Origin: Kingella sp. (in: b-proteobacteria) | GTDB taxonomy: Bacteria; Pseudomonadota; Gammaproteobacteria; Burkholderiales; Neisseriaceae | Direction of reading: 5' to 3' | Length of the DNA: 64,000 bases | NCBI RefSeq assembly: GCF_030527935.1 | Contig: NZ_JAUMZV010000009.1 | Span: 3,663 to 67,662 of the forward strand | Shown: one piece after another, positions 37,891 to 46,922 of the stretch | How positions within the stretch are numbered: position 1 is the first letter of the stretch | Layout of the letters: each line of letters opens with the position of its first letter | Position numbers and translations under genes: made by a program | Notes under the pieces: model-generated | What the model was told of the DNA's origin: nothing | The model's input: the letters and a program-made list of their open reading frames with translations, nothing else | The model's database searches: none

Positions 37891-38535
37891 TTAGGGTTGC
37901 CAGTGTAGGAAATTTTGCAACAGTTGCAAGCCTGCGGCGTGGCTTTTTTCGCTGTGGAACTGGGTGGCGAACACGTTGTCTTTGCCAACGATGCAGGAAA
38001 AGGGTTGCGGGTATGCGCTGGTGGCTAGGGTGATTTCGGACTGCACGGGGGCGAAGTAATAGCTGTGGACAAAATAAAAGCGTTCATCCTGCGGGATGTG
38101 GGCAAACAGGGGATGCGCTTGGGTTTGGTGGACGTTGTTCCAGCCCATGTGCGGGACTTTGAGACGGTTGCCTTGGGGGTCGGTTTGGTGGGCATCAAAG
38201 CGTTTTACGCAGCCTGAAAACCAACCTAATCCTTGGGTGTCGCCTTCTTCGCTGTGTTCAAACAAAAGCTGTGCGCCCACGCAGATGCCGAAAAAGGGTT
38301 TGTTTTTCAGCGCGTCGCGGATGGCTTCGGCTAGACCGCTTTGGTTTAACGCCGCCATGCAGTCGGGCATTGCGCCTTGCCCGGGGAAGATGACGCGGTC
38401 GGCGGCGTAGATGTCTTGGGCGCGGGATGTGAGCTGGATTTGGGTATCAACGCCTGCGCGCTCTGCGGCGGCGTGAACGGATTTTTGCACGGAGTGGAGA
38501 TTGCCCATGCCGTAGTCGATGATGATGGTTTTCAT
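37891..38535 (-). CDS. hisH: Imidazole glycerol phosphate synthase glutaminase HisH
   Basis: 214 residues from the ATG at 38535 (MKTIIIDYGMGNLHSV). Class I glutamine amidotransferase: nucleophile Cys in FFGICVGAQLLFE (about 80-92), His/Glu in FATQFHSEKSH (about 187-197). It feeds ammonia to HisF, which is not next to it here. The longer upstream frame is spelled by DUS and is rejected. Confidence 0.94.
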   Translation of the reverse strand: MKTIIIDYGMGNLHSVQKSVHAAAERAGVDTQIQLTSRAQDIYAADRVIFPGQGAMPDCMAALNQSGLAEAIRDALKNKPFFGICVGAQLLFEHSEEGDTQGLGWFSGCVKRFDAHQTDPQGNRLKVPHMGWNNVHQTQAHPLFAHIPQDERFYFVHSYYFAPVQSEITLATSAYPQPFSCIVGKDNVFATQFHSEKSHAAGLQLLQNFLHWQP

Positions 38536-38611
38536 GTGGGTGTCTTTGCTGATGGGATGTGTTTTCAGGCTGCCTTTTTGGGGGGGTGCGAATAGGCAGC
38601 CTGAAAACCGA

Positions 38612-38696
38612 GTGGAGCGGCGATGGTTTGTCGCCAAGTGGTTGGTTAAGCGGGTGCGTGTGGTTTGCCAAAGTGTTGGCGAGCCGCTGATGTTTC
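38612..38696. repeat. Dispersed inverted repeat, copy 5
   Basis: GTGGAGCGGCGATGGTTTGT on the left and TTGGCGAGCCGCTGATGTTTC on the right. Same family as 29505-29592; DUS copies stand on both sides. Confidence 0.55.
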
Positions 38697-38762
38697 GTTT
38701 TCAGGCTGCCTTTGGGGGATATAAATGGGCAGCCTGAAAACAGTATAGCAACAAGCGTTTGG

Positions 38763-38838
38763 GTAGGATATGTGGCTTTGCCACGCATCGTTTAGCTATG
38801 TTCAATGAAATGGTGCGTGGCAAAGCCATACACCCTAC
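38763..38838. repeat. REP-like palindrome, intact copy
   Basis: GTAGGATATGTGGCTTTGCC and its imperfect complement ending CACCCTAC. Intact relative of the split copy at 36287-36510. Confidence 0.65.
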
Positions 38839-38848
38839 TGATACTGAT

Positions 38849-38888
38849 AAGGCAGCCTGAAAACAAAATAGCATTTTCAGGCTGCCTT
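38849..38888 (-). terminator. DUS-pair terminator of fadD
   Basis: AAGGCAGCCTGAAAAC...TTTTCAGGCTGCCTTAT around a short loop, right after the fadD stop on the reverse strand. Confidence 0.7.
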
Positions 38889-38894
38889 ATGGGT

Positions 38895-40556
38895 TTAGCT
38901 GTCGCGCAGTTCACGGCGCAAGATTTTGCCCACGTTGGATTTGGGCAGTTCGTCGCGGAACTCAATATCGCGCGGCACTTTGTAGCCTGTGAGCTGGGTG
39001 CGGCAGTAGGCGATGAGTTCATCGGCGGTTAGGCTGCTGTCTTTTTTTACGACAAACAGCTTTAACGCTTCGCCTGTTTTGTCGCTTTTCACGCCCACGC
39101 AAGCGGCTTCCAGCACTTTGGGATGGGCGGCCACAATGTCTTCAATCTCGTTGGGGTAAACGTTAAAGCCTGACACCACAATCAGGTCTTTTTTTCTGTC
39201 CACGATTTTCAACCAGCCGTTGTCGTTCATCACGGCGATGTCGCCTGTTTCCAGCCAGCCGTTGGGGTCTATGGCTTTGTCGGTTTCTTCGGGGCGATTC
39301 CAGTAGCCACGCATCACTTGCGGGCCGCGTATCCAAAGCTCGCCTGCTTCGCCGATGGGCACTTCGCCGCCGTGTCCATCGCGCAGTTGGATGTCGGTGC
39401 TGGGCAGCGGCAAGCCGATGCCGCCTGTGTATTCGGTAACGTTGAGTGGGTTCACGCACACACCGGGGCTGGCTTCGGTTAAGCCGTAGGCATCCACAAT
39501 GGGGATGTGCACAAGGTTAAACCATTGTTCGGCAACGGATTGTTGTGTTGCCATGCCGCCACCGAGGGCGAGTTTCCATGTGGTGAAGTTGATGGTTTTA
39601 AATTCGGGCTGGTTCATTAAGCCGCGATACAGCGTGTTAAGCCCGATGAATACGGTTACGGGGTGCTGTTTCAACTCTTTGATAAAGCCGTCTAAATCGC
39701 GCGGGTTGGCGATGAGTATGCTTTTTGCGCCTGCTTTGAAAAACAGCAGCAGGTTCACGGTGAGCGCGAAGATGTGATAAAGGGGCAGGGCAGCGATGGC
39801 CACTTCTTTGCCTTCCACCAGCTTGGCTTTTATCCATTCGCTGGCTTGCATCATGTTGGCGCAAATGTTGCCGTGCGTGAGCATCGCGCCTTTGGCAACG
39901 CCTGTTGTGCCGCCTGTGTATTGCAAAAAAGCAAGGTCGTCGCGGGTAAGCGCAACGGGCTTAAAGGGCTGTGCTGCGCCTTGCTTTAAGGCAGCCTGAA
40001 ACGTGGTTGTGCCTGCTAATTGATAGCTGGGCACGGCTTTTTTGATGTGGCGCAGCACAAAATTCATCAACGCGCCTTTAAACGTACCAAACATTTCGCC
40101 CACGCTGGCGATGATGATGTTTTTGATTTGCGTGCGTGGCAGCACCAGTTCCAGCGTGTTGGCAAAGTTTTCCAGCACGATGATGGTGCTTGCGCCGCTG
40201 TCGTTAAGCTGGTGTTCTAGCTCGCGCGGGGTGTAAAGCGGATTGGTGTTCACCACCACCATGCCTGCTTTCAGGATGCCGAACACGGCGATGGGGTATT
40301 GCAGCAAATTGGGCATCATCACCACCACGCGCTCGCCGCGCGGCAGTTTCAGCACGTTTTGCAAATAGGATGCGAAATGGTCGGATAGCTCGCCGATTTG
40401 TTGATAGGTCAGCTCTTTGCCCATGCTGTGAAAGGCGGTTTGGCTGCCAAATTTGGCAATGCTTTGCTGCACCACGTCTATCATTGATGTGTAGTGCGTG
40501 GGGTCTATTTCGGCGTGTACGCCTGCTTCGTAGCTTTTGAGCCAGATTTTTTCCAT
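38895..40556 (-). CDS. fadD: Long-chain fatty acid-CoA ligase FadD
   Basis: 553 residues, ANL superfamily. Seen: GERVVVMMPNLLQYPIAVFG (about 73-92), phosphate-binding LQYTGGTTGVAKGAMLTHGN (about 211-230), YGLTEASPGV (about 357), and YWNRPEETDKAIDPNGWLETGDIA (about 423-446), then the C-terminal KIVDRKKDLIVVSGFNVYPNEIE. It activates fatty acids with ATP and CoA at the inner membrane. Single-gene unit. Confidence 0.93.
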   Translation of the reverse strand: MEKIWLKSYEAGVHAEIDPTHYTSMIDVVQQSIAKFGSQTAFHSMGKELTYQQIGELSDHFASYLQNVLKLPRGERVVVMMPNLLQYPIAVFGILKAGMVVVNTNPLYTPRELEHQLNDSGASTIIVLENFANTLELVLPRTQIKNIIIASVGEMFGTFKGALMNFVLRHIKKAVPSYQLAGTTTFQAALKQGAAQPFKPVALTRDDLAFLQYTGGTTGVAKGAMLTHGNICANMMQASEWIKAKLVEGKEVAIAALPLYHIFALTVNLLLFFKAGAKSILIANPRDLDGFIKELKQHPVTVFIGLNTLYRGLMNQPEFKTINFTTWKLALGGGMATQQSVAEQWFNLVHIPIVDAYGLTEASPGVCVNPLNVTEYTGGIGLPLPSTDIQLRDGHGGEVPIGEAGELWIRGPQVMRGYWNRPEETDKAIDPNGWLETGDIAVMNDNGWLKIVDRKKDLIVVSGFNVYPNEIEDIVAAHPKVLEAACVGVKSDKTGEALKLFVVKKDSSLTADELIAYCRTQLTGYKVPRDIEFRDELPKSNVGKILRRELRDS

Positions 40557-40578
40557 GTTGGGTGTCCTTGGGGTGGGG

Positions 40579-41226
40579 TTATGGGGCGGGTTGCAAATTG
40601 GGGCGCACCAGATTAAAGGTGGCTTGGGTGAGCAAGGTGGTAAACGATTGCGGGTTAAAGCCGCTGCCTTTATATAGTCGTTTCACACAGTCTTAGACAA
40701 GGTGGCGAGCCGCAGATAGTACAAGTAGTACAGCAAGGCGAGCCAACGCAGTATAAGGCTGTGTGGAACGACTATACAAAACAGTATAGCGTTCCGCTGC
40801 TTCTACCCATTCAAACGGCGCGATGTGAAAGCCGTTGCGCAGATAAAAATCCAAACGCTTTTGGCGTTGCAGGGCATCGGCAGCGTTGGTATCGGGCGTG
40901 CGGATGTCTAACACGATGGTATCGCTGGGATATTGCCGTTCCAGTTCGGCGATGATGCGCGAGCCATAGCCTTGCGAACGACATTGCGCATCAATGGCGA
41001 AATACAGCACATACAGCAATCCTTCGCCATGAATTAAGTAAACCAAGCCAATGGGCTGGTGATGGCTGTTCACAATGGCATCAAAGCGGATGGCGGGGCG
41101 CAGCGAGAAAAGCCGTAGCCCCCAAAAAGGAAAACGGTCTTCTGCGGGAAAGGCTTGTTGATAAAGCTGCTGGGCGTATTGGCGCAGATGCGGCTGTTTT
41201 AATAGGGCGATGGGGATGAATTGTAT
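40579..41226 (-). pseudogene. GNAT acetyltransferase, start lost and 3' end hit by a MITE
   Basis: Reading down from 41226 the frame gives IQFIPIALLKQPHLRQYAQQ, FPAEDRFPFWGLRL, then GLVYLIHGEGLLYVLYFAID, CRSQGYGSRIIAELE and YLRNGF, a GNAT fold of about 184 residues. No standard start exists before GTG 41073: the codon at the expected start (41226-41224) is ATA. After ERYTVL the frame enters a 104-bp MITE and runs to a stop at 40693. If the MITE and one TA are removed, the frame continues YKGSGFNPQSFTTLLTQATF to a TAA at 40579-40581. A shortened protein from GTG 41073 could still be made. Confidence 0.75.
40673..40776. mobile_element. MITE family D (104 bp) inserted in a GNAT gene
   Basis: Terminal repeats TATAGTCGTTTCACACAG and CTGTGTGGAACGACTATA. 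TA at each end is probably the target duplication. The inside (CGCAGATAGTACAAGTAGTA and CAAGGCGAG) resembles a neisserial repeat common between genes. Confidence 0.8.
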
Positions 41227-41294
41227 GGGGTTAAGCTGGATAAGGCAGCCTGAAAATGAGTAACAGGCTTTTTAGGCTGCCTATTTCGCAATAA

Positions 41295-42383
41295 CTATTT
41301 CACAATAATGGGTTTATCGGTTTCGCTGATGATGCCGCCGCCTAGGCAGATGTCGCCATCGTATAGCACGGCGGATTGGCCAGGGGTAACCGCCCATTGC
41401 GGCGCGTCAAAAATCAGCTCGGCGGTGTCGTCATCCAAATAGCGCAGTTCGCACGGGGCATCTGCCATGCGGTAGCGGGTTTTGCAGGTGTAACGTCCTG
41501 CGGCAGGCTTGGTGGGCAGCGTCCACGATAGCTGGTTCATTTTCAGGCTGCCTGAATAGAGCAGGGGGTCGTCATGCCCTTGCACAACGATTAACTCGTT
41601 GCGGGCGATGTTTTTGCCTGCCACAAACCACGGCTCGCCCGCGCCGCCGATGCCCAAGCCTTTGCGCTGCCCGATGGTGTAAAAGGTTAAGCCGATGTGT
41701 TCGCCCACGGTTTTGCCATCGGGCGTTACCATGTTGCCGTTGTGGGTGGGCAGGTATTTTTGTAGAAATTCGCGGAAAGGTCGCTCGCCAATAAAGCAAA
41801 TGCCTGTGCTGTCTTTTTTGGCGGCAGTAGGCAGCCTGGAATCGCGGGCAAGGCGGCGCACTTCGGTTTTTTCCATGCCGCCTAGCGGGAATAGGGCGCG
41901 TTCAAGCTGAAAGGGCTGCAAGCGGTAGAGAAAATAGCTTTGGTCTTTGCTGCCGTCTGCTCCTTTGAGCAGATAATGCACGCCATCGCGCACGTTTTTG
42001 CAGGCGTAATGCCCTGTGGCGATGGCTTCTGCGCCTTGCGCGATGGCGTGGTCTAAAAAGCATTTGAATTTGATTTCGGCGTTGCACAGCACATCGGGAT
42101 TGGGCGTTCTGCCCGTTTCGTATTCTTGCAAAAAATAGGCGAACACTTTGTCTTTATACTGCGCGGCAAAGTTCACAATATCAATGTCTATGCCGATGAT
42201 GTCGGCGACCGCCATCGCGTCAAGCGAGTCTTCTTTGATGCTGCAATATTGGTCGGTGTTGTCGTCTTCCCAGTTTTGCATGAAGATGCCGCGCACGTTG
42301 TGTCCCTGTTGGTGCAACAGCGCGGCGGTTACGGAGCTGTCCACGCCGCCTGATAAGCCGACAATGATGTTTTGGGGTTGCAT
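41295..42383 (-). CDS. mnmA: tRNA-specific 2-thiouridylase MnmA
   Basis: 362 residues. PP-loop [16 protein letters not shown] (about 8-23), first catalytic Cys in [12 protein letters not shown] (about 97-108), [16 protein letters not shown], second Cys in [12 protein letters not shown] (about 192-203), and C-terminal [12 protein letters not shown] plus beta-barrel. It puts sulfur on U34 of Lys, Glu and Gln tRNAs. AAGGACACCC lies before the ATG. No TusE-type partner is nearby. Confidence 0.96.
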   Translation of the reverse strand: MQPQNIIVGLSGGVDSSVTAALLHQQGHNVRGIFMQNWEDDNTDQYCSIKEDSLDAMAVADIIGIDIDIVNFAAQYKDKVFAYFLQEYETGRTPNPDVLCNAEIKFKCFLDHAIAQGAEAIATGHYACKNVRDGVHYLLKGADGSKDQSYFLYRLQPFQLERALFPLGGMEKTEVRRLARDSRLPTAAKKDSTGICFIGERPFREFLQKYLPTHNGNMVTPDGKTVGEHIGLTFYTIGQRKGLGIGGAGEPWFVAGKNIARNELIVVQGHDDPLLYSGSLKMNQLSWTLPTKPAAGRYTCKTRYRMADAPCELRYLDDDTAELIFDAPQWAVTPGQSAVLYDGDICLGGGIISETDKPIIVK

Positions 42384-42427
42384 GATGGGTGTCCTTATGA
42401 TGCGTGTATTTTAGCATGATGAAGCGG

Positions 42428-42468
42428 TTTTCAGGCTGCCTACTCTGGCGCGAATAGGCAGCCTGAAA
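42428..42468. repeat. Inverted DUS pair upstream of mnmA
   Basis: TTTTCAGGCTGCCT and AGGCAGCCTGAAAA around 13 bases. Confidence 0.6.
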
Positions 42469-42480
42469 ATGGGCAAAATT

Positions 42481-42564
42481 GTAGGTTGGGCATTTATGCC
42501 CGACAAACACCACCTATATATCTTAATCGCCACAACAAACGTCGGGCATAAATGCCCGACCTAC
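42481..42564. repeat. Palindromic intergenic repeat
   Basis: GTAGGTTGGGCATTTATGCC and GGCATAAATGCCCGACCTAC face each other over about 36 bases; each arm itself contains GGGCATTTATGCCC, so small nested hairpins are possible. Confidence 0.65.
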
Positions 42565-42633
42565 ATGGCTAACCATCCAAAGCCAAAGACAACCTGAAAA
42601 CGAAAAAAGCGAGTTTCAGGCTACCTAATCTGC

Positions 42634-43650
42634 TTACTTAATCATCGTCCCCACGCGGCTCATCTCGCCCGTGTTCAACCAAATCATAAACGCCTTGCCC
42701 ACAATCAACTTATCGTCCACAAAGCCCCAATAGCGGCTGTCTGCGCTGTTGTCGCGGTTGTCGCCCATCGCAAAATATTTGCCTGCGGGCACGGTGCATT
42801 TAAAACCGCTGCCGTCTTCCGCGTATTCGCAATTTTGCTGCAAGCCGCTGTCAAAGCCCGTTTGAGCAAACAGCGATTGGTAGTGGTTCCATGTTGGCGC
42901 ATCCACCGATGGCGCACCGTCCACTTTCAACACATCAAACGTCTTGTTTTCAAAGCTGGATTGAAACCGCTCGGCTTGGCGGGCGATGCTGCCGTTGCTA
43001 TCATCGGGATAGGTGTAGCTGCCCTGCAAAACATCCACGCTGGCTTTGCCGTTTACAGTCAAAATTTTGTCTTTATATTCAACCGTATCGCCGCCCACCG
43101 CCACAATGCGCTTGATGTAATTATTTTGCGGCTCAACAGGATAGTTAAACACCACCACATCGCCGCGCTGGATGCTGCCCGTGGGAATTGCCACCGTGTT
43201 TAGCACAGGCACGCGAATGCCGTAGCTAAACTTGTTCACCAAAATAAAATCGCCTTTCACCAGCCCCGAACGCATGGAGCTAGACGGAATTTGAAACGGC
43301 TCAACAATAAACGTGCGCACCACAAACACCACAGCGATAATGGGGAAAAAACCCGCCATATAATCACGCAAATGGTTGTTATCAGGCTTAGTTTTGTCTT
43401 TATGGCTCAATTTTTGCCACAGCCAAATCACGCCTGTAAACGCGGTAAACAACAGCAGCACGGCGGTAAAACTCCACGCCAAGCCTGTGGACAGAATGCC
43501 AAACACGCCTATCATCATCAAAAGATAGCCCCACTGCAAAGTGTTGCTCCATTCGCCTGATGCTAGGCGTTTTTTGTTGCCCGATGCCAGCATGGCTGCG
43601 CCGATAATAAACAGCGCGATTGCGCCGTATAGGATAAAGTTGGTGTTCAC
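42634..43650 (-). CDS. lepB: Signal peptidase I LepB
   Basis: 338 residues. Two N-terminal membrane helices plus a third hydrophobic stretch near 105-120, then the catalytic Ser in IPSSSMRSGL (about 120-130) and Lys in NYIKRIVAVGGDT (about 175-187), and GDNRDNSADSRYWGFV (about 299-314). It removes signal peptides from exported proteins at the outer face of the inner membrane. lepA lies about 530 bases away on the same strand, with a small membrane gene between, the usual lepA-lepB neighbourhood. Confidence 0.95.
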   Translation of the reverse strand: MNTNFILYGAIALFIIGAAMLASGNKKRLASGEWSNTLQWGYLLMMIGVFGILSTGLAWSFTAVLLLFTAFTGVIWLWQKLSHKDKTKPDNNHLRDYMAGFFPIIAVVFVVRTFIVEPFQIPSSSMRSGLVKGDFILVNKFSYGIRVPVLNTVAIPTGSIQRGDVVVFNYPVEPQNNYIKRIVAVGGDTVEYKDKILTVNGKASVDVLQGSYTYPDDSNGSIARQAERFQSSFENKTFDVLKVDGAPSVDAPTWNHYQSLFAQTGFDSGLQQNCEYAEDGSGFKCTVPAGKYFAMGDNRDNSADSRYWGFVDDKLIVGKAFMIWLNTGEMSRVGTMIK

Positions 43651-43747
43651 GGATGGGGGTTCCTTATGTTGTGGGTGGTTGGATGGGGTGGTTTAGGCAG
43701 CCTGAAAATAGGGTTGGTGTGGTTTTCAGGCTGCCTGAAAGGGGAAG

Positions 43748-43826
43748 CGTAGGGTGGGTGTTATTGCCCACCGTGTTTGGTAACGCGCTGCGTGATTATG
43801 GTGGGCAACGAGTTGCCCACCCTACG
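43748..43826. repeat. REP-like palindrome
   Basis: CGTAGGGTGGGTGTTATTGC on the left and GTTGCCCACCCTACG on the right, between lepB and the small membrane gene. Confidence 0.6.
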
Positions 43827-43838
43827 GTTACTGTGTTT

Positions 43839-44126
43839 CTACACATTCCCGTAAACAGCCATCCAAAGCCACAGTAAAACGGTGGGAATCAGAATGACCT
43901 TCCAAGAATTGTCGCGTTTTCCGCTTAGGGTTTTTACAAAAAACACCAGTGAAAAAATAGCGGCAAGAATTGTCCAAAAAATAACAACCATGCCGACCAT
44001 CTGCATGATTTGCGACATGGGTTTGCTCGTCCGTGCCAAAGTATTCAAGCCGACAACGGCAAGCCATGTGCCGATTAATATGCCGATATTTTGGGTTTTT
44101 TCTGTTGCGGTGAGATTGTTGTTCAT
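43839..44126 (-). CDS. Small membrane protein of unknown function
   Basis: 95 residues from the ATG at 44126, preceded by AAGGAAACCACC. Three hydrophobic segments (about 13-27, 41-63 and 75-91). Located between lepA and lepB on the same strand. No family recognised; the position suggests cotranscription but not function. Confidence 0.65.
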   Translation of the reverse strand: MNNNLTATEKTQNIGILIGTWLAVVGLNTLARTSKPMSQIMQMVGMVVIFWTILAAIFSLVFFVKTLSGKRDNSWKVILIPTVLLWLWMAVYGNV

Positions 44127-44184
44127 GGTGGTTTCCTTGTGATGTAGGTGGGGGCAATGAATGATTTTCAGGCAGCCTGAAACC

Positions 44185-45984
44185 CTATTTTTCCCCAATC
44201 TCCAAAATCGCCAAAAACGCGCTTTGCGGTATCTCCACATTGCCCACCTGTTTCATGCGCTTCTTGCCTGCTTTTTGTTTTTCCAGCAGTTTTTTCTTGC
44301 GGGTAATATCGCCGCCGTAGCATTTGGCGAGCACGTTTTTGCGCAGGGCTTTAACGTTTTCGCGGGCGATAATCTGCCCGCCGATGGCAGCCTGCACGGC
44401 AATGTCAAACATTTGGCGCGGGATAAGCTCGCGCATTTTGCTGGCGAGTTCGCGCCCGCGCTGCACGGCGGTTTGGCGGTGTACAATCAGGCTGAGCGCG
44501 TCCACTTTGTCGCCGTTCACCATAATGTCCAGTTTCACAAGGTCGGACGGCATAAATTCTTTAAATTCATAGTCTAAAGAAGCGTAGCCGCGCGAGGTGG
44601 ATTTGAGTTTGTCGAAAAAGTCCATCACCACTTCGTTCATCGGCAAGTCGTAGGTCAGCATCACCTGCCGCCCCATGTACTGCATATTGCGCTGCACGCC
44701 GCGTTTTTGGTTGCACAGCGTCATCACGTTGCCGACATAATCCTGCGGCACGAGGATGGTCGCGGTGATAATCGGCTCCATAATCGTGTCGATGGTGGCG
44801 ATGTCGGGCAGTTTGGACGGGTTTTCCACGTCGATTTTTTCGCCATTTTTCAGAATCACTTCATAAACGACGGTCGGCGCGGTGGTAATCAAATCCATAT
44901 CGAACTCGCGCTCCAGGCGTTCCTGCACGATTTCCAAGTGCAGCAAACCCAAGAAGCCGCAGCGGAAGCCGAAGCCCAATGCCTGCGACACTTCCGGCTC
45001 GAATTTTAGCGAAGCATCGTTGAGTTGCAGTTTTTCCAGCGCGTCGCGCAGGGCTTCGTAATCGTGGCTTTCCACGGGATACAGGCCGGCGAATACTTGG
45101 CTTTGCACTTCTTTGAAGCCGGGCAGAGGCTCGGAAGCGGGATTGGCGGCCAAAGTAACCGTGTCGCCCACTTTGGCCTGCCCCAGCTCTTTCACGCCGG
45201 TGATGAGGAAGCCCACTTCGCCTGCTTTAAGCTCTTGTTTGTTTACCGATTTCGGGGTGAACACGCCGAGCTGTTCCACTTGGCTTTCGGCCTTGGTGGA
45301 CATGAAGCGCACTTTGTCTTTCAGTTTCAGGCTGCCGTTTTTCACGCGGATGAGCATCACCACGCCGACGTAGTTGTCAAACCACGAATCAATAATCACG
45401 GCTTGCAGCGGCGCGGCGGCATCGCCTTGCGGCGCGGGGATTTTGGCGACGATTTCTTCCAGCACGTCTTCCACGCCCAGCCCCGATTTGGCGGAGCAGG
45501 TAACCGCGCCCACCGCGTCGATGCCGATGATGTCTTCGATTTCCTGCGCCACGCGGTCGGGGTCGGCGGCGGGCAGGTCGATTTTGTTCAGCACGGGCAC
45601 GACTTCCACGCCCAAATCAATCGCGGTGTAGCAGTTGGCCACGGTTTGCGCTTCCACGCCCTGCGATGCGTCCACCACCAACAGCGCGCCTTCGCAGGCG
45701 GACAGACTGCGCGACACTTCGTAAGAGAAATCGACGTGTCCCGGGGTGTCAATCAGGTTCAGCAGGTAGGTTTCGCCGTTTTTGGCTTTGTAGTTCAGCG
45801 CGGCGGTTTGCGCCTTAATCGTGATGCCGCGCTCTTTTTCGATGTCCATGCTGTCCAAAACCTGCGAACTCATTTCGCGGTTTTCCAAGCCGCCGCAGTG
45901 TTGGATGAAGCGGTCGGCGAGTGTGGATTTGCCGTGGTCGATGTGGGCGATGATGGAGAAGTTGCGGATGTTGTTCATGTTCAT
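44185..45984 (-). CDS. lepA: Elongation factor 4 LepA
   Basis: 599 residues, full length. G1 [16 protein letters not shown] (about 11-26), switch [10 protein letters not shown]3 DTPGHVDF, G4 NKIDLPAAD, and the LepA-specific C-terminal domain ending GEK. It acts on stalled or mistranslocated ribosomes at the membrane. Codon choice (more GTC, GAC and CCG) looks a little different from neighbouring genes, and internal DUS copies are almost absent; import from another Neisseriaceae is possible but not shown. Confidence 0.96.
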   Translation of the reverse strand: MNMNNIRNFSIIAHIDHGKSTLADRFIQHCGGLENREMSSQVLDSMDIEKERGITIKAQTAALNYKAKNGETYLLNLIDTPGHVDFSYEVSRSLSACEGALLVVDASQGVEAQTVANCYTAIDLGVEVVPVLNKIDLPAADPDRVAQEIEDIIGIDAVGAVTCSAKSGLGVEDVLEEIVAKIPAPQGDAAAPLQAVIIDSWFDNYVGVVMLIRVKNGSLKLKDKVRFMSTKAESQVEQLGVFTPKSVNKQELKAGEVGFLITGVKELGQAKVGDTVTLAANPASEPLPGFKEVQSQVFAGLYPVESHDYEALRDALEKLQLNDASLKFEPEVSQALGFGFRCGFLGLLHLEIVQERLEREFDMDLITTAPTVVYEVILKNGEKIDVENPSKLPDIATIDTIMEPIITATILVPQDYVGNVMTLCNQKRGVQRNMQYMGRQVMLTYDLPMNEVVMDFFDKLKSTSRGYASLDYEFKEFMPSDLVKLDIMVNGDKVDALSLIVHRQTAVQRGRELASKMRELIPRQMFDIAVQAAIGGQIIARENVKALRKNVLAKCYGGDITRKKKLLEKQKAGKKRMKQVGNVEIPQSAFLAILEIGEK

Positions 45985-46264
45985 TTTGGGTGGGGGAATA
46001 TTATTAGGAGTTAATGGCGGCTTGAATGGTGGTAAACGGCGTTTCAGGCTGCCTGAAAGGGGTAAGCAAAGCGCGGCATTTTAACAGAAAATGATTAGGC
46101 AGCCTGAAAGGTTTATGGGGGCTGCCTTGGGCTGGCAAAGTTTACGTTGCGCCAAATAGGTTTTCAGGCTGCATCAGGCAAAAGATTTGCAGCAGAGTAG
46201 CCAACCCGCCCCGCCGAAAATGCTAAAATCCGCCCCCTTTTGATTGTGAATAGGCAGCCTGAAA
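45985..46264. other. Intergenic stretch between lepA and the prophage junction
   Basis: About 280 bases with DUS copies, the last (46253-46264) directly before the dusA remnant. The region should hold the original dusA promoter. No other gene is seen. Confidence 0.5.
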
Positions 46265-46339
46265 ATGCAAAACCCCCGCCCCAAGCGCACGCTATCCATT
46301 GCGCCGATGCTAGATTGTGTAGATAGTAGATATTTCTAA
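46265..46339 (+). pseudogene. dusA: 5' remnant of dusA at the prophage junction (attL)
   Basis: ATG 46265 reads MQNPRPKRTLSIAPMLD, the conserved start of tRNA-dihydrouridine synthase A, then leaves the family (CVDSRYF-stop, 46316-46339) where DusA has WTDRHYRYF. The switch lies in or near GCGCCGATGCTAGATTG (46301-46317). Phages with DusA-associated integrases are known to enter this exact part of dusA. The rest of dusA should be at the far end of the prophage, outside the window. Confidence 0.75.
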
Positions 46340-46740
46340 AATAAAAACAATGAATTAATATTCAAGTAAGGAATAGTGGTGCAAATATGGTTCAATTAAA
46401 ATAATCGTTCAATTTATGCAAATTGTTGCGTGATTATGCCAATATTTGCCTAAATTTGAGTAATTTCCAGCGTGTAAAAAATGCAGGCAAATGCCTTAAT
46501 TTCAAAAGCGTTGAGCATATTTTTAGGCTGCATAAATTTTGCAAATTTTTTTGGTATCGCAGGCGCGGAGGGCAGCGCGACCAGCAGGGGGGTAGTCCCA
46601 TCCCATAAAATTCCAAACCGCCCCCCCCCGCTCCCCGCGTCTCCTTTCTCCGCATCTGCTTAAAATTTAAGCAACGTCCCTCCTTATTCTCGCCGCCCCC
46701 GCGCTCAAACAAAGGCAGCCTGGTCCCAAAAAAACTTTGG
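46340..46740. other. AT-rich prophage end region, no gene called
   Basis: About 400 bases, A/T-rich to 46555 with repeated TTTGC/GCAAATT words that could be integrase arm sites, then G/C-rich with a run of nine C at 46621-46629. A 92-codon reverse frame (46434-46712) exists but has no SD and low-complexity sequence; I do not call it. Confidence 0.45.
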
Positions 46741-46759
46741 TTTCAGGCTGCCTAAACTA

Positions 46760-46788
46760 TTGACAAATTATTACAGAATACCTATAAT
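46760..46788 (+). promoter_or_regulatory. Perfect consensus sigma-70 promoter of the small-peptide locus
   Basis: TTGACA at 46760-46765, exactly 17 bases, TATAAT at 46783-46788: both hexamers match consensus in full. Expected transcript start about 46795, giving a 5' UTR of about 70 bases. Confidence 0.85.
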
Positions 46789-46814
46789 ACAACCATTGAG
46801 ATTAAGGACTACCC

Positions 46815-46914
46815 AAAAGAAAACCCCGCATGGTGCGAGGTTAGGTTTAGAGAAAGGAGGTATCCATGATTAAGTTCTTAATCCTAGCGATTTTGTTACT
46901 TCTCAGCTCCCCAG
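46815..46914 (-). ncRNA. Predicted antisense RNA over the small peptide (candidate antitoxin)
   Basis: On the reverse strand a promoter-like TTGGTT (46949-46944), 17 bases, and TGC-TACGTT (extended -10 at 46926-46921) would start transcription near 46914. The transcript would cover nearly the whole peptide frame and its SD, contain the stem GATTAAG/CTTAATC, and end at a hairpin CCTCGCA-CCA-TGCGGGG (46840-46824) followed by TTTTCTTTT, a clean Rho-independent terminator. Length about 100 bases, as in Sib-type antitoxin RNAs. The -10 match is only partial; the terminator is the stronger evidence. Confidence 0.6.
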
Positions 46915-46922
46915 CATGGTAA
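46866..46922 (+). CDS. 18-residue hydrophobic peptide, candidate type I toxin
   Basis: ATG 46866 to TAA 46922 encodes MIKFLILAILLLLSSPAW. A full AGGAGG (46856-46861 region) sits five bases before the ATG and a perfect consensus promoter drives it. One charged residue near the start, then a run of Leu/Ile, then a short polar and aromatic tail: the layout of Ibs toxins (IbsC of E. coli is 19 residues, Leu/Ile/Val-rich, ending in a tyrosine). The peptide would be a single membrane helix. Codons 1-6 contain the inverted repeat GATTAAG/CTTAATC. It lies near the prophage end, ahead of a small gene on the same strand. Alternative: a leader peptide for that gene. Confidence 0.6.
   Translation: MIKFLILAILLLLSSPAW

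Noticed and set aside
43839..44240. 133-residue version of the membrane protein near lepA
   Set aside because: The extra N-terminus overlaps lepA's end and DUS sequence; the ATG at 44126 has a good SD.
46434..46712. 92-codon reverse frame in the prophage end region
   Set aside because: No SD, Gly/Cys/Arg-rich low-complexity front, and it spans the C-run and A/T-rich sequence; probably non-coding.
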